Positions 48,469 through 58,293 of a DNA stretch of 64,000 nucleotides are shown here, one piece after another (the first letter of the stretch is position 1; the number at the start of each line of letters is the position of its first letter). Source of the DNA: Shinella sumterensis. GTDB taxonomy: Bacteria > Pseudomonadota > Alphaproteobacteria > Rhizobiales > Rhizobiaceae. Location: assembly GCF_004514425.2 (NCBI RefSeq), contig NZ_MYFN02000016.1:32198-96197 (forward strand). The letters run 5' to 3'. Under the pieces are notes generated by a model. That model saw only the letters and a program-made list of their open reading frames with translations, was not told where the DNA came from and made no database searches. Position numbers and translations under genes: made by a program.

Positions 48469-48758
48469 GCGCGCCGCACCCAGATCGCCATCTCGTCGGG
48501 ATCGTCAAAGGCCGCTTCCGGCACCGACCAGTAGGGCATCTTCACCGGCGTGCCCTTCTTGCCCTCATAGGTCCATTGCCGGCACCCGGCCGCCTCGAAT
48601 TCGGGCGCGCTGACCGAATCGGCCTTGAGCAGGATCTCGTCGCGAAAATCGATCGCGAGGATGCGGCCCTGATGGTAGATGCCCTTGCCGCCGAACATGC
48701 GCCGGATCGTCACCGGCCCGAGCGCCTGGAACATCTCTTCAATCCCGTCGCGATCCAA
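48441..48758 (-). CDS. TfoX N-terminal domain protein
   Basis: Small protein of 105 residues of the TfoX/Sxy N-terminal family. Seen: MFQALGPVTIRRMFGGKGIYHQGRILAI at the start and the closing AIWVRRAYEAAL. In other bacteria TfoX controls competence, but rhizobial proteins of this family have no proven role. The start is TTG at 48758, six bases after AGGAG. The 3' end overlaps the convergent Nudix gene. The longer frame upstream to 48911 encodes unrelated residues. Confidence 0.84.
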   Translation of the reverse strand: MDRDGIEEMFQALGPVTIRRMFGGKGIYHQGRILAIDFRDEILLKADSVSAPEFEAAGCRQWTYEGKKGTPVKMPYWSVPEAAFDDPDEMAIWVRRAYEAALRAG

Positions 48759-48784
48759 GTTCCGCTCCTGTTTCTCGCCGCGCC

Positions 48785-49282
48785 TTATAGCGTATGATAG
48801 CCCCGATCCTTGTAGATGAGCGCCGGACGATGGTCGCCGAAGGAAACGCCCATCACCTCGCCGATCAGCACCATATGGGTCGCCATGACCGTGACTTCGA
48901 CGAGCCGGCAATCGAAGGCCGCCAGCGCATTCTTCAGCACCGGAGCACCCGTCGCAAGCTCCTGCCAGTCGCCAAGGGCGAAACGCTCTTGCGGTGTCAT
49001 CGCAGGGTCACGGCCGGAAAAGGCGTTGGCGAGATGGATCTGGTCCGCAGCGAGCGCGTTCAGCGCGAAATGGCCGCTCTTCTCGAAGATCGCGTTCTTG
49101 GAATTCGAGGCGTTGACGCAGGCAAGCACCATGGCCGGGCTGTCGGAGACCGAGCAGGCGGCGGTGATCGTGACGCCGCGTCTTTCGCCGTCATGCGCGG
49201 TCGTGACGATCTGAACATGGCCGGCATAACGGCTCATGGCATCGCGATAACGCGACGGATCCAGCGTCGATCTGTCCAACAC
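48785..49282 (-). CDS. Flavin reductase family protein
   Basis: FMN-binding reductase of 165 residues (FMN reductase / RutF-HpaC type). Seen: DAMSRYAGHVQIVTTAHDGERRGVTITAACSVSDSPAMVLACVN, with the FMN-binding GVTITA.S block, NASNSKNAIFEKSGHFALNALAADQ and the closing GDHRPALIYKDRGYHTL. Such proteins supply reduced FMN to a partner monooxygenase; none is adjacent. AAGGAG lies six bases before GTG at 49282, a better start than the GTG at 49300. Divergent from the binding-protein gene with 170 bp between starts. Confidence 0.9.
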   Translation of the reverse strand: MLDRSTLDPSRYRDAMSRYAGHVQIVTTAHDGERRGVTITAACSVSDSPAMVLACVNASNSKNAIFEKSGHFALNALAADQIHLANAFSGRDPAMTPQERFALGDWQELATGAPVLKNALAAFDCRLVEVTVMATHMVLIGEVMGVSFGDHRPALIYKDRGYHTL

Positions 49283-49452
49283 GGCATTCTCCTTTGACAC
49301 TGGAGATACATGGCGAAAATGAACGCAAATGTAACCCCCGAACGCCGAATTTTCCTGTCTCTTTCAGGACAATGGCCGGGTTTGGGACTTTTCCCTTTGA
49401 CGCCCGAAGCCCGATCCGTACAAAGGAAACGATCGCGATCCATGGGTTGAAG

Positions 49453-50520
49453 ATGAAGAGCGCCGTCCTTGCCAGCGTGTTTGCCGCCGTCGCCTCGCCT
49501 GCCTTCGCGGCCGGCCTGACCTTCGCCGTCGTGGCCCCCACGGAAGGCCCGCTCGCCATTCTCGGCCAGCAGGTGCGCGATGGCGCCCGCTTTGCCGCCG
49601 CCGCCAATGGCGACACCGTGGTCGAGATCGCGGAAGCCTGCGACGAAACCGATGGCGAAGGCATCGCCGGGCAGATCATCGCCGCGGACGCACGCGCCGC
49701 CATCGGCTTCCTCTGCACGGAAGGGCTTGCCGCCGCGCTGCCGGCGCTTGCCGAAGCGAAGATCCCCGCCATCACGCTCTCCGTGCGCTCCGGCATTCTC
49801 ATGGAAGATGCCCTAAAGAAAAAATGGCCGCTCTTCCGGCTGGCGCCCGGCCCGAAGGCGGAAGCGGAAAAGGCCGTCGAGGTCATCACGCGCCACTGGA
49901 AATCGGAACCCTTCGCCCTCATCGACGACGGCACGATCCATGCGCGCGAACTGGTGGAGGCCGTGCGTCTCCAGCTGGAAGAGATCGGCATGAAGGCCAC
50001 CTTCGTCGATACGTTCCGCCCCGCCCAGGAACAGCAACTGACGCTGGTGCGCCGGCTTGCCAAAACGGGCGTCACCCGTGTCTTCGTCGGCGGCGACCGG
50101 ACCGATGTCGCCGTGATCGCCCGCGACGCGAAGGCGGAGAAGATCTCGCTCGCCCTGCTGGGCGGCGAAGCGCTCCTGGGCGCCGATCCGCTGGTTCCGA
50201 TGACGGACGGTGTGCAGGCGATCGCCCTGCCCGATTACCAGACCCTGCCGGAGGGAAGGCCCGTGGCCGCTGCCATGCAGGCCGAGGGCATCGTGGCGGA
50301 AGGTTATGTGCTGCCGGCCCATGCCGCCGTAAGCGTGGTGGCTGCGGCCGCGGCCGAAGGCGGCGACCTCATCGAAAAACTCACGGCCGGCAGCTTTGCC
50401 ACCGCTCTCGGCCCTGTCGCCTTCGGCAGCGATCACGAATTGCGGGACAATCCCTATCGCCTGCTGGTGTGGCGCGACGGCGCCTTCACGCCGGCCGATG
50501 CCGAGAAGGAAGGCGAATAG
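49453..50520 (+). CDS. Periplasmic ABC-type substrate-binding protein (Peripla_BP_6), orphan
   Basis: Exported binding protein of 355 residues of the branched-chain amino acid/Leu-Ile-Val type. Seen: signal peptide MKSAVLASVFAAVASPAFAAG, then a Peripla_BP_6 fold with FVGGDRTDVAVIARDAKAE, YQTLPEGRPVAAAMQAEG and GYVLPAHAAVSVVAAA. No permease or ATPase genes follow; downstream is a P1 peptidase whose ATG starts directly after this stop. Ligand unknown. The pairing with a peptidase could mean peptide or D-amino-acid uptake, which is inference. The frame extends 5' to 49294 but without a signal peptide. Confidence 0.87.
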   Translation: MKSAVLASVFAAVASPAFAAGLTFAVVAPTEGPLAILGQQVRDGARFAAAANGDTVVEIAEACDETDGEGIAGQIIAADARAAIGFLCTEGLAAALPALAEAKIPAITLSVRSGILMEDALKKKWPLFRLAPGPKAEAEKAVEVITRHWKSEPFALIDDGTIHARELVEAVRLQLEEIGMKATFVDTFRPAQEQQLTLVRRLAKTGVTRVFVGGDRTDVAVIARDAKAEKISLALLGGEALLGADPLVPMTDGVQAIALPDYQTLPEGRPVAAAMQAEGIVAEGYVLPAHAAVSVVAAAAAEGGDLIEKLTAGSFATALGPVAFGSDHELRDNPYRLLVWRDGAFTPADAEKEGE

Positions 50521-51522
50521 ATGCACCCCGGCCCGAAAAACCGCATTACGGATGTCGCGGGCCTCATGGTTGGCAATGCGACGGACCACGCGCTGCGCTC
50601 CGGCGTGACGGTCGTGCTCTGCGAAGAGCCGGCAATCGCGGCCGTCCAGGTGCTGGGCGGCGCGCCCGGCACCCGCGAGACGGACCTTCTCGAACCGCAC
50701 AACACGGTGCAGACGGTCGATGCCGTGGCGCTTTCCGGCGGCTCCGCCTTCGGGCTCGATGCCGCCTCCGGCGTGCAGGCCGGGCTGCGGGAGGCCGGCC
50801 GCGGCTTCGCCGTCGGCCCGCACCGCATTCCCATCGTGCCGGCCGCCATCCTGTTCGATCTCATGAACGGCGGTGACAAGGACTGGGGCCGCTACCCGCC
50901 CTATCGTGAACTTGGCTATGCGGCGCTGGCCGCCGCGGCGGAGGAGTTCGAGACCGGCAGCGCCGGCGCCGGGACCGGGGCGCTCACCGCCACCTTCAAG
51001 GGCGGGCTCGGCTCCGCATCCAGCGTGCTCGACAGCGGTTTCACCGTCGGGGCGCTTGTCGCGGTCAATGCGCTCGGGTCCGCGACGGTCGGCGATAGCA
51101 GGCATTTCTGGGCAGCACCCTTCGAGGAGGACGGCGAATTCGGCGGGCTCGGCCTGCCCGCGCCTTTTCCCCCGGAAGCAAGGCTGCCACGGACGAAAAT
51201 GTCGCGCAACCCGACCGGCACGGAAAACACGACCATCGCCGTCATCGCAACCGACGCCATCCTGACCAAGGCGGAGGCGAAGCGTCTGGCGATCGCCGCC
51301 CATGACGGCCTTACCCGCGCGCTGTGGCCGGCGCATACGCCCTTCGACGGCGACCTCGTCTTCGCGCTCGCCACCGGCCGCAGCGGGCGCACACCGGCAC
51401 CGGAGGATTTCGTCGAGCTGGGCGCGGCCGCCGCCTCGACCATGGCCCGCGCCATCGCGCGCGGCGTGCACGACGCCAAGCCGATGGCGGGCGACGTCAT
51501 GCCGAGCTGGGCGACGGGCTAA
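50521..51522 (+). CDS. P1 family peptidase (S58, DmpA/NylC-like)
   Basis: Self-processing N-terminal-nucleophile hydrolase of 333 residues. Seen: GPKNRITDVAGLMVGNATD at the start, VALSGGSAFGLDAASGVQ, and the autocleavage region MSRNPTGTENTTIAVIATDA: cleavage next to Thr237/Thr238 after N236 would expose the catalytic nucleophile. Members are aminopeptidases or oligomer hydrolases (DmpA, NylC). The ATG lies immediately after the stop of the binding-protein gene, so the two genes are coupled. Substrate unknown. Confidence 0.9.
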   Translation: MHPGPKNRITDVAGLMVGNATDHALRSGVTVVLCEEPAIAAVQVLGGAPGTRETDLLEPHNTVQTVDAVALSGGSAFGLDAASGVQAGLREAGRGFAVGPHRIPIVPAAILFDLMNGGDKDWGRYPPYRELGYAALAAAAEEFETGSAGAGTGALTATFKGGLGSASSVLDSGFTVGALVAVNALGSATVGDSRHFWAAPFEEDGEFGGLGLPAPFPPEARLPRTKMSRNPTGTENTTIAVIATDAILTKAEAKRLAIAAHDGLTRALWPAHTPFDGDLVFALATGRSGRTPAPEDFVELGAAAASTMARAIARGVHDAKPMAGDVMPSWATG

Positions 51523-51600
51523 TTCGCCCGTTGTTCCCCCCTGCCGGGAATGATATGGCCACGCGCATATCCTGCCCTGTCCTTTTCCGAGGAGCCTGAC

Positions 51601-52278
51601 ATGACCCTTCCCATCCGGATCGCGCCCTCCATTCTCGCCGCCGACTACGCCAGGCTCGGCCAGGAAGTGCGCGACGTCGTTGCCGCCGGCGCCGACTGGG
51701 TCCATCTCGACATCATGGACGGGCATTTCGTGCCGAACATCTCCTTCGGCCCCGATGTCATCAAGGCGCTGCGCCCGCACACCGACGCCTTCTTCGACTG
51801 CCACCTGATGATCTCGCCGGCCGACCCGTATCTCGAGGCCTTCGCCAAGGCGGGCTGCGACAGCATAACCGTGCATGCCGAGGCCGGGCCGCATCTCGAC
51901 CGCTCGCTGCAGGCGATCCGTGCGCTCGGCAAGCGCGCCGGCGTATCGATCAACCCGGCGACCTCCGAAAGCGTGCTGGACTACCTCCTAGACAAGATCG
52001 ACCTCATCCTCGTCATGACGGTCAATCCCGGCTTCGGCGGCCAGAAATTCATTCCGGCGATGCAGGAAAAGCTGCGCCGCGTGCGCAAGATGGTCGGCGA
52101 CCGGCCGATCGACATCCAGGTGGATGGCGGCATCGCGGTCGATACGATCGCCATTCCCGCGGCGGCGGGCGCGAATGTCTTCGTCGCGGGCTCGGCCATC
52201 TTCGGCGGCGGCCACATCGACGCCTATCGCAAAACCATCGAGACGCTCCGCGCCAATGCGGAGGGAGCCCGCGATTGA
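51601..52278 (+). CDS. rpe: Ribulose-phosphate 3-epimerase
   Basis: Interconverts ribulose-5-phosphate and xylulose-5-phosphate in the pentose phosphate and Calvin-type cycles. Seen over 225 residues: [17 protein letters not shown], the metal-binding [51 protein letters not shown] and [29 protein letters not shown]; all TIM-barrel active-site residues are intact. Its stop codon overlaps the TTG start of the DUF2259 gene. purB lies 1.3 kb downstream. Confidence 0.97.
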   Translation: MTLPIRIAPSILAADYARLGQEVRDVVAAGADWVHLDIMDGHFVPNISFGPDVIKALRPHTDAFFDCHLMISPADPYLEAFAKAGCDSITVHAEAGPHLDRSLQAIRALGKRAGVSINPATSESVLDYLLDKIDLILVMTVNPGFGGQKFIPAMQEKLRRVRKMVGDRPIDIQVDGGIAVDTIAIPAAAGANVFVAGSAIFGGGHIDAYRKTIETLRANAEGARD

Positions 52279-53009
52279 GGATCGTGCGCAACGCCGCGAC
52301 GGCGCTTGCCGCCTGTCTCCCGATGGCGACGGGCGCCTTGGCCGGGGACTTTTCCACCTTCCAGTCCATCGGCTTCTCGTCCGACGGCAAGGTCTATGCC
52401 TTTGAGGAATTCGGCGTTCAGGACGGCTCCGGCTTTCCCTATTCCACGATCTATTTCATCGACACGGAAAAGGACGCCTATCTGCCCGGCACGCCGGTGC
52501 GCGTGCGCATCGATGACGAACAGGCCGGGATTTCCAAAGCGCGGGCGGATGCAATGGCCAAGGCCGCACCGATGATCGAGGAGAACAGGCTTCTCGACAA
52601 TCCCGGCGTGCTCGCCGCGTTCAACCCGATGGGGCAGCTCGGCGTGGACCGCAGCCGCATCGAATACTACCCCTTCGCCATCGAGCCCATGCCCGGTGGA
52701 AGCTATGCCCTTGCGCTCGACGAGATCGCGCTGCCGCTGCCGGAAAAATGCCGTGACGTGACGCCCCACGGTGGCAAGGGTTTTCGCCTGCGCCTCGTGC
52801 AGGATGACGGGAAGCCCGTCGATCGGACGGTCTACGAGGACAGGCAGGTTCCCGACAGCCGCAACTGCCCGCTGACCTACCAGCTCTCCGGGGCGCTGAC
52901 CTTCCCTGTGCAAAGCGGCAAGCGGGTGCATGTGGCGCTGGTGCTGGTGCGCAGCGTCGGTTTCGAGGGCGACAACGGCCGGTGGATCGCCGTGCCCTTC
53001 CGGCCCTGA
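52275..53009 (+). CDS. DUF2259 secreted protein
   Basis: Predicted exported protein of 244 residues, COG5497/DUF2259. Seen: signal peptide ([24 protein letters not shown], cleavage near ALA), [40 protein letters not shown], the family opening, and [13 protein letters not shown], a single-cysteine region with C-P-L-TYQLS later. No catalytic motif visible. The start is TTG at 52275, overlapping the rpe stop by four bases, which indicates coupling; in the genomes I know DUF2259 often follows rpe. A small membrane protein gene follows 1 base later. Confidence 0.82.
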   Translation: MRIVRNAATALAACLPMATGALAGDFSTFQSIGFSSDGKVYAFEEFGVQDGSGFPYSTIYFIDTEKDAYLPGTPVRVRIDDEQAGISKARADAMAKAAPMIEENRLLDNPGVLAAFNPMGQLGVDRSRIEYYPFAIEPMPGGSYALALDEIALPLPEKCRDVTPHGGKGFRLRLVQDDGKPVDRTVYEDRQVPDSRNCPLTYQLSGALTFPVQSGKRVHVALVLVRSVGFEGDNGRWIAVPFRP

Positions 53010-53010
53010 C

Positions 53011-53553
53011 ATGAAGCAGACGGCATCCGTGACGGGCTGGAGACATTCGGGGGCCGGCCATCCCTTGCCGCCGGTTTTCCCATCGCCGGCTCTCTGTCTC
53101 GGCGGGGCGCTGTGCTGGGGCATCGCGATAGCGGCATGCGCCTACGTCTCGCTCGTCATGCACGACCGGCTGCCGTCATTCCACCTCTGGCGACTTCTCG
53201 CCATCTATTTCGCCGGCGGCACCGTTGCATGGCCGATCCTGCTGCCGATGGCACGCCTCCTCTCGCGCCGGCGTGGCATCGAGGCCCGCTTTGCGGCCCA
53301 TTTCGCCCTGCTGAGCGTGGGAACCGTCGCGGTCACGGCATTTGTCTTCGCGCTGGACTACCGCCTGTTCTATGCCCAATGGCACGAACCCTTCGGCACG
53401 GTCATCTGGGCCTTCCAGTTCGCATTCACCACGGCGGGCGCGATCTACCAGTTCCTCGTCATGGGCCTGGGGCTTTATCTTCCGGTCGGGCTGCCGGTGC
53501 TTGCCGGCGCCAGTCTGTGGCTTGCCCGCTCCATGTCGACCGCCATGCGTTGA
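53011..53553 (+). CDS. Hypothetical integral membrane protein
   Basis: Protein of 180 residues with four or more predicted transmembrane helices (PALCLGGALCWGIAIAACAYVSL; FHLWRLLAIYFAGGTVAWPILLPMARLL; FAAHFALLSVGTVAVTAFVFALD; TVIWAFQFAFTTAGAIYQFLVMGLGLYLPVGLPVLAGASLWL). No domain recognised. It starts one base after the DUF2259 stop, so it is in one operon with rpe and DUF2259. The final short helix is followed by a basic tail. Function unknown. Confidence 0.72.
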   Translation: MKQTASVTGWRHSGAGHPLPPVFPSPALCLGGALCWGIAIAACAYVSLVMHDRLPSFHLWRLLAIYFAGGTVAWPILLPMARLLSRRRGIEARFAAHFALLSVGTVAVTAFVFALDYRLFYAQWHEPFGTVIWAFQFAFTTAGAIYQFLVMGLGLYLPVGLPVLAGASLWLARSMSTAMR

Positions 53554-53617
53554 GCTTGCCGCCCATCTTTGCTAAAGCGGCGGCAATTCCCACCTTCCCA
53601 AGGAAAGTCTAGAGCCG

Positions 53618-54925
53618 ATGATCCCTCGCTATTCCCGACCGGACATGGTCGCCATCTGGTCGCCCGAAACGAAGTTCCGCATCTGGTTCGAGATCGAAGC
53701 CTATGCCTGCGATGCGCTGGCAGACCTCGGCGTCATCCCGAAGTCGGCCGCCGAAACGATCTGGGAAAAGGGTGGCAAGGCCGAATTCGACGTCGCCCGC
53801 ATCGACGAGATCGAGGCCGTCACCAAGCATGACGTCATCGCGTTCCTGACGCACCTTGCCGAGTTCGTCGGTCCCGACAGCCGCTTCGTGCATCAGGGCA
53901 TGACCTCCTCCGACGTGCTGGACACCACCTTCAACATCCAGCTCGTGCGCGCTGCCGATATCCTGCTGGCCGACATGGACCGCGTTCTGGCGGCGCTGAA
54001 GGCCCGCGCCTTCGAGCACAAGGACACGATCCGCATCGGCCGCAGCCACGGCATCCACGCCGAACCCACCACGATGGGCCTGACGCTCGCCCGCTTCTAT
54101 GCCGAGATGGACCGCAACCGCGCCCGTCTCGTGGCCGCCCGCGCGGAAATCGCGACCGGCGCGATCTCCGGCGCCGTCGGCACCTTCGCCAATATCGATC
54201 CGCGCGTCGAGGAGCACGTCTGCGAAAAGCTCGGCCTGGTGCCGGAGCCGGTCTCCACGCAGGTCATCCCGCGTGACCGTCATGCCATGTTCTTCGCCAC
54301 GCTGGGCGTCATCGCGTCCTCCATCGAGAATGTCGCGATCGAAATCCGCCACATGCAGCGCACGGAAGTCCTGGAAGCCGAAGAGTTCTTCTCGCCCGGC
54401 CAGAAGGGTTCGTCGGCCATGCCGCACAAGCGCAACCCGGTTCTCACGGAAAACCTGACGGGTCTGGCCCGCCTCGTGCGCATGGCCGTGACGCCCGCCA
54501 TGGAGAACGTCGCGCTGTGGCACGAGCGCGATATCTCGCATTCCAGCGTCGAGCGCGGCATCGGCCCGGACACCACCATCACCCTCGATTTCGCGCTGAA
54601 CCGTCTGGCCGGCGTCATCGAGAAGCTGGTGATCTATCCGGACAACATGCTCAAGAATCTCGACAAGTTCCGCGGCCTTGTTCATTCGCAGCGCGTCCTG
54701 CTTGCCCTTACGCAAGCCGGAACCTCGCGCGAGGACGCCTATCGCCTCGTGCAGCGCAATGCCATGAAGGTCTGGGAACAGGGCAAGGACTTCCTCGAGG
54801 AGCTTCTGGCCGACGCGGAAGTGCGTGCAGCGCTTTCCGAGGAAGAGATCCGCGAAAAGTTCGATCTCGGCTATCACACCAAGCACGTCGACACGATCTT
54901 CCGCCGCGTCTTCGGCACGGTCTGA
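53618..54925 (+). CDS. purB: Adenylosuccinate lyase
   Basis: Cleaves SAICAR and adenylosuccinate in purine synthesis. Seen over 435 residues: MIPRYSRPDMVAIWSPETKF, HQGMTSSDVLDTTFNIQLVRA with the catalytic His region, RTHGIHAEPTT-like RSHGIHAEPTTMGL, and the superfamily signature GSSAMPHKRNPVLTENLTG containing the catalytic Ser. All intact, normal length. It is the first purine gene of the window; purC, purS, purQ and purL follow 4 kb downstream, separated by an RBBP9-like hydrolase and a PAS-GGDEF-EAL gene. Confidence 0.97.
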   Translation: MIPRYSRPDMVAIWSPETKFRIWFEIEAYACDALADLGVIPKSAAETIWEKGGKAEFDVARIDEIEAVTKHDVIAFLTHLAEFVGPDSRFVHQGMTSSDVLDTTFNIQLVRAADILLADMDRVLAALKARAFEHKDTIRIGRSHGIHAEPTTMGLTLARFYAEMDRNRARLVAARAEIATGAISGAVGTFANIDPRVEEHVCEKLGLVPEPVSTQVIPRDRHAMFFATLGVIASSIENVAIEIRHMQRTEVLEAEEFFSPGQKGSSAMPHKRNPVLTENLTGLARLVRMAVTPAMENVALWHERDISHSSVERGIGPDTTITLDFALNRLAGVIEKLVIYPDNMLKNLDKFRGLVHSQRVLLALTQAGTSREDAYRLVQRNAMKVWEQGKDFLEELLADAEVRAALSEEEIREKFDLGYHTKHVDTIFRRVFGTV

Positions 54926-55017
54926 TCGTCCTGACGGGTACGAGAGGGCGATGGCGCAGCACGCGTCATCGCCGCCACCCCTTGAATTCAGCACGCACCG
55001 ACAGCACATCCGCGCCC

Positions 55018-55572
55018 ATGAAAGTTTCGGAAGCAGACATCCTCATCATTCCCGGCTACACGAATTCGGGCCCGGACCACTGGCAGAGCCGCTGGGAGCA
55101 GAAGCTCTCGACGGCGCGGCGCGTCGAGCAGGCGGAATGGACAAAACCGGTGCGCGAGGATTGGGTTCAACGCGTCGTGGAAGAGGTGGCGGCCGCCACG
55201 AAGCCCGTCGTGCTCGTCGGCCATTCGCTCGGCGTGACGGCAGCCGTCCACGCCGCGCCGCACTTCGACAACAAGGTCGCAGGCGCCTTCTTCGTCGCAC
55301 CGCCTGATGTCGCCAACCCCGAAATCCGCCCTAAGCATCTCATGACCTTCGGCCCCTACCCGCGCGATCCGCTGCCCTTTCCGTCCGTCGTCGTAGCAAG
55401 CCGCAACGATCCCTTCGGCACCTATGAACATGCCGACGACATCGCCGCCGCCTGGGGATCGCTCCTTCTCGACGCCGGCGAAGCAGGCCACATCAATGCG
55501 CAGTCCGGTCACGGCCCCTGGCCGGAGGGTACGATGGTCTTCGCGCAGTTCCTCAGCAAGCTGAAAGCTTAG
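55018..55572 (+). CDS. RBBP9/YdeN-type serine hydrolase
   Basis: Small alpha/beta hydrolase of 184 residues. Seen: DILIIPGYTNSGPDHWQSRWEQ, the family opening, nucleophile elbow in VLVGHSLGVTAAVHA (GHSLG), acid region VVASRNDPFGTYEHA and the catalytic His in AGHINAQSGHGPWP. The active site is intact. The RBBP9 family (DUF1234 relatives) has no agreed substrate. It follows purB in the same direction after 92 bp. Confidence 0.88.
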   Translation: MKVSEADILIIPGYTNSGPDHWQSRWEQKLSTARRVEQAEWTKPVREDWVQRVVEEVAAATKPVVLVGHSLGVTAAVHAAPHFDNKVAGAFFVAPPDVANPEIRPKHLMTFGPYPRDPLPFPSVVVASRNDPFGTYEHADDIAAAWGSLLLDAGEAGHINAQSGHGPWPEGTMVFAQFLSKLKA

Positions 55573-55645
55573 CAACTCGTCATTAAGAGGAAATTCATAG
55601 AAATCCGCCAATCTTGCGCCCCTGAGTTGATAACAGGCGCTTTTT

Positions 55646-58231
55646 ATGGCCAAACCGTCCGGTTCGCCCCCCGATACCGTGCGAAAAACGGATAACGAGC
55701 CGTTCTATCGCAGACTTTTTGCGCGTTCCAGTTTCGGATTTGCTGCGCTCGATGCAGAGCGGCGCATCATTGACGCCAATGATGCCCTGCTGCGTGCCTT
55801 TGGCATTTCGTCCATTGCGGAACTCCCGACCTTCGACGCCTGTATTTCTGCGTGCGACCGGGCGATCCTGCCCTTCGCCATGCGCAAGGAGCTGACCGAG
55901 CAGGCCCCGTGGGAAATCCGCCTGCAACGTCCTGACGGCGATGAATTCTGGGTGCTCGCCTCCTTTATCGAACCGCCTGCCCTGCCCGGTGACGACCTTG
56001 CGCCCGACATGATCGTGCAATTCCTGGATGTGGACGAGCGCAAGCGCAATGCTCTTGAACTGACCGAGCGCGAGAGCCGCTGGAACCACGCGCTCGAATC
56101 GGCCGGCCAGGGTGTGTGGGATCACGATTTTGCGCGCGACCAGCGCTTCTACTCCCGCCAGTGGTGCACGATACGGGGCCGGCAACCGCACGAGACCTAC
56201 GATTCCGCTCTCGACGAATGGATCGGCAACGTGCATCCCGATGATCGCGAGCACGTGCTTGCCGCCATCGCCCGGCAGGAAAGCGGCGAGACTTACTTCA
56301 GCGCCTTCTCCTACCGCGAACGCCACAAGGACGGCCGCTGGGTCTGGATCGAAAGCCGCGGCGCGGTGGTGGAATACGGACAGGACGGCAAGCCGAGCCG
56401 CATCGCCGGCACCGATACCGACATCACCGATCGCAAGGAAGCGGAAGAACGGCTTTCACAGATGTCGCGGCGCCTGGAACTGGCGCTCGACGTCTCGCGC
56501 GTCGGCGTGTTCGAGGTCGATCTCAAATCCAATACGGTGAACTGGGACGACCGCATGATCGAGATGTACGACCTGCGGGAAGCGCCCGATATCGGCAGCT
56601 GGGAGAGAGCCCTGCATCCCGACGACCGGCATGTGGCGGAGAATGCCGTCGCCAACGGCCTCGCGAACAACGCGGATTTCGCCAATGCATTCCGCATCAT
56701 CAGGGGCGATGGCGAGATCCGCCATCTGCGCGGCCGCGCCGCCCCTTACACGGACATGGCCGGCGTACCCCGACTCATCGGCGCGAACTGGGACGTGACC
56801 GAGGATGTCCAGATCCAGGAAGAACTGAAGCGTGCGAAGGACCTCGCGGAAGCTCGCAACGAGGCGCTGGAGATCGCGCGCGCGCGGATCGAGTACACGT
56901 CGCTGCACGATCACCTGACGGGCCTGCCGAACCGGCGTTATCTCGATTCCACGATGGAAGATGCTGCCCGACGGGCGGAGCTGGACGGCAGCCGGCTTGC
57001 GGTACTCCATATCGACCTCGACCGCTTCAAGGAGATCAACGACACGCTCGGCCATGACGCCGGCGATCAGATGTTGATACATGCCGCCGGCGTATTGTCA
57101 GATCTGAAATCCGCCAGCGATTTCGTCGCCCGCATTGGCGGCGACGAATTCGTCTTTCTTTCCGCAGGGCCGGCGCCACGCAACCTAGCTTCGCTCGCCG
57201 AAGCGATCGTCACGGACATGCGCAAACCCGTCACCTTCAACGGGCATATCTGTCGCTTCGGCGCCAGCGTCGGCATCGCCAGCCAATCGGGCGCGGCGAT
57301 AGATGCACGGCAGTTGCTGGTCAATGCCGACCTCGCGCTCTACCGCGCCAAGAACCGCGGCCGAAGCCGGCATGAATTCTTCACCAGCGATTTCCAGGCG
57401 CAGATCATCACCAACAAGCAGACGGCCGACGACATTCTGTCCGGTGTCGAACAGGGCCGCTTCCTGCCCTACTACCAGCCGAAATTCTGCGCCCGCACGC
57501 TCGATATCGTCGGCGTGGAAACGCTGGCGCGCTGGAATCATCCGACACGCGGCATCCTGACCCCGGACGCCTTCCTCAAGATCGCGGAAGACCTGGACTG
57601 CGTGGCGACGATCGACCGCATCGTGCTCGACAAGTCGCTTGCCGACTTCGCGCAATGGCGGCGGCTCGGCCTTGGGATAGAACAAATCTCGGTCAACGTC
57701 TCATCCAAGCGCCTGCACGACCCCGAACTCGCACGCGCGCTCCGCACGCTGGATATCGCGCCGAAATCGCTGTCCTTCGAGCTGCTGGAATCCATCTTCC
57801 TGGATGACTGCGACCATGTCGTTCTGGAAAACCTCGCGGAAATCCGCAATCTCGGCATCGACATCGAAATCGACGACTTCGGCACCGGCCACGCCTCCAT
57901 CGTCAGCCTGATGAAGCTCAGGCCACGCCGCCTCAAGATCGACCGGCAGCTCGTCAAGCCCGTCAGCCGGTCGCCTGCGCAGCGAAAGCTCGTCGGCACG
58001 ATCATCGAGATCGGCCGTTCGCTGGATATCGAGGTGATTGCGGAGGGTGTCGAGACGCCCGCCCATGTCACCATCATGCGCGACCTCGGCTGCGACAGCC
58101 TGCAGGGCTATGCGCTGGCGCGTCCCATGCCGGCAGAGGCGATGCCGGATTTCGTGCGCCGAAAGGACTGGCGGAAACTGGCGGGCGGCGCCCGTGACAT
58201 GCACGACGCTTCCCCGCACCCCGTCAGCTAG
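55646..58231 (+). CDS. PAS-GGDEF-EAL signalling protein
   Basis: Cytoplasmic protein of 861 residues with cyclic di-GMP turnover domains. Seen in order: three PAS-like domains (about 15-140, 150-275, 280-400; PAS 2 with GRWVWIESRGAVVEYGQDG and PAC ITDRKEAEERL), a GGDEF domain with the active ARIGGDEF motif and no RxxD inhibition site just before it (SASD), and an EAL domain with the ETLARW (EAL variant), VNVSSKRLHD, DDFGTGHASI, KIDRQLV, EVIAEGVE and LQGYALARP motifs. Both enzymatic sites look intact, so the net direction cannot be predicted. No membrane segment. A terminator follows. Confidence 0.93.
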   Translation: MAKPSGSPPDTVRKTDNEPFYRRLFARSSFGFAALDAERRIIDANDALLRAFGISSIAELPTFDACISACDRAILPFAMRKELTEQAPWEIRLQRPDGDEFWVLASFIEPPALPGDDLAPDMIVQFLDVDERKRNALELTERESRWNHALESAGQGVWDHDFARDQRFYSRQWCTIRGRQPHETYDSALDEWIGNVHPDDREHVLAAIARQESGETYFSAFSYRERHKDGRWVWIESRGAVVEYGQDGKPSRIAGTDTDITDRKEAEERLSQMSRRLELALDVSRVGVFEVDLKSNTVNWDDRMIEMYDLREAPDIGSWERALHPDDRHVAENAVANGLANNADFANAFRIIRGDGEIRHLRGRAAPYTDMAGVPRLIGANWDVTEDVQIQEELKRAKDLAEARNEALEIARARIEYTSLHDHLTGLPNRRYLDSTMEDAARRAELDGSRLAVLHIDLDRFKEINDTLGHDAGDQMLIHAAGVLSDLKSASDFVARIGGDEFVFLSAGPAPRNLASLAEAIVTDMRKPVTFNGHICRFGASVGIASQSGAAIDARQLLVNADLALYRAKNRGRSRHEFFTSDFQAQIITNKQTADDILSGVEQGRFLPYYQPKFCARTLDIVGVETLARWNHPTRGILTPDAFLKIAEDLDCVATIDRIVLDKSLADFAQWRRLGLGIEQISVNVSSKRLHDPELARALRTLDIAPKSLSFELLESIFLDDCDHVVLENLAEIRNLGIDIEIDDFGTGHASIVSLMKLRPRRLKIDRQLVKPVSRSPAQRKLVGTIIEIGRSLDIEVIAEGVETPAHVTIMRDLGCDSLQGYALARPMPAEAMPDFVRRKDWRKLAGGARDMHDASPHPVS

Positions 58232-58238
58232 ACAGCAA

Positions 58239-58269
58239 AAAGCCGCCGGGCGAGAGGCGCGGCGGCTTT
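58239..58269. terminator. Bidirectional terminator
   Basis: AAAGCCGCC (58239-58247) pairs with GGCGGCTTT (58261-58269) around a 13-base loop, with A- and T-rich flanks on both sides. It serves the PAS-GGDEF-EAL gene (plus) and the DUF1476 gene (minus). Confidence 0.82.
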
Positions 58270-58293
58270 CAAACGCTGTTTGCGGCCAATCGC

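Noticed and set aside
49813..51894. 693-codon open frame antisense to the binding-protein and P1 peptidase genes
   Set aside because: It crosses two real genes and their junction and carries no recognisable motif.
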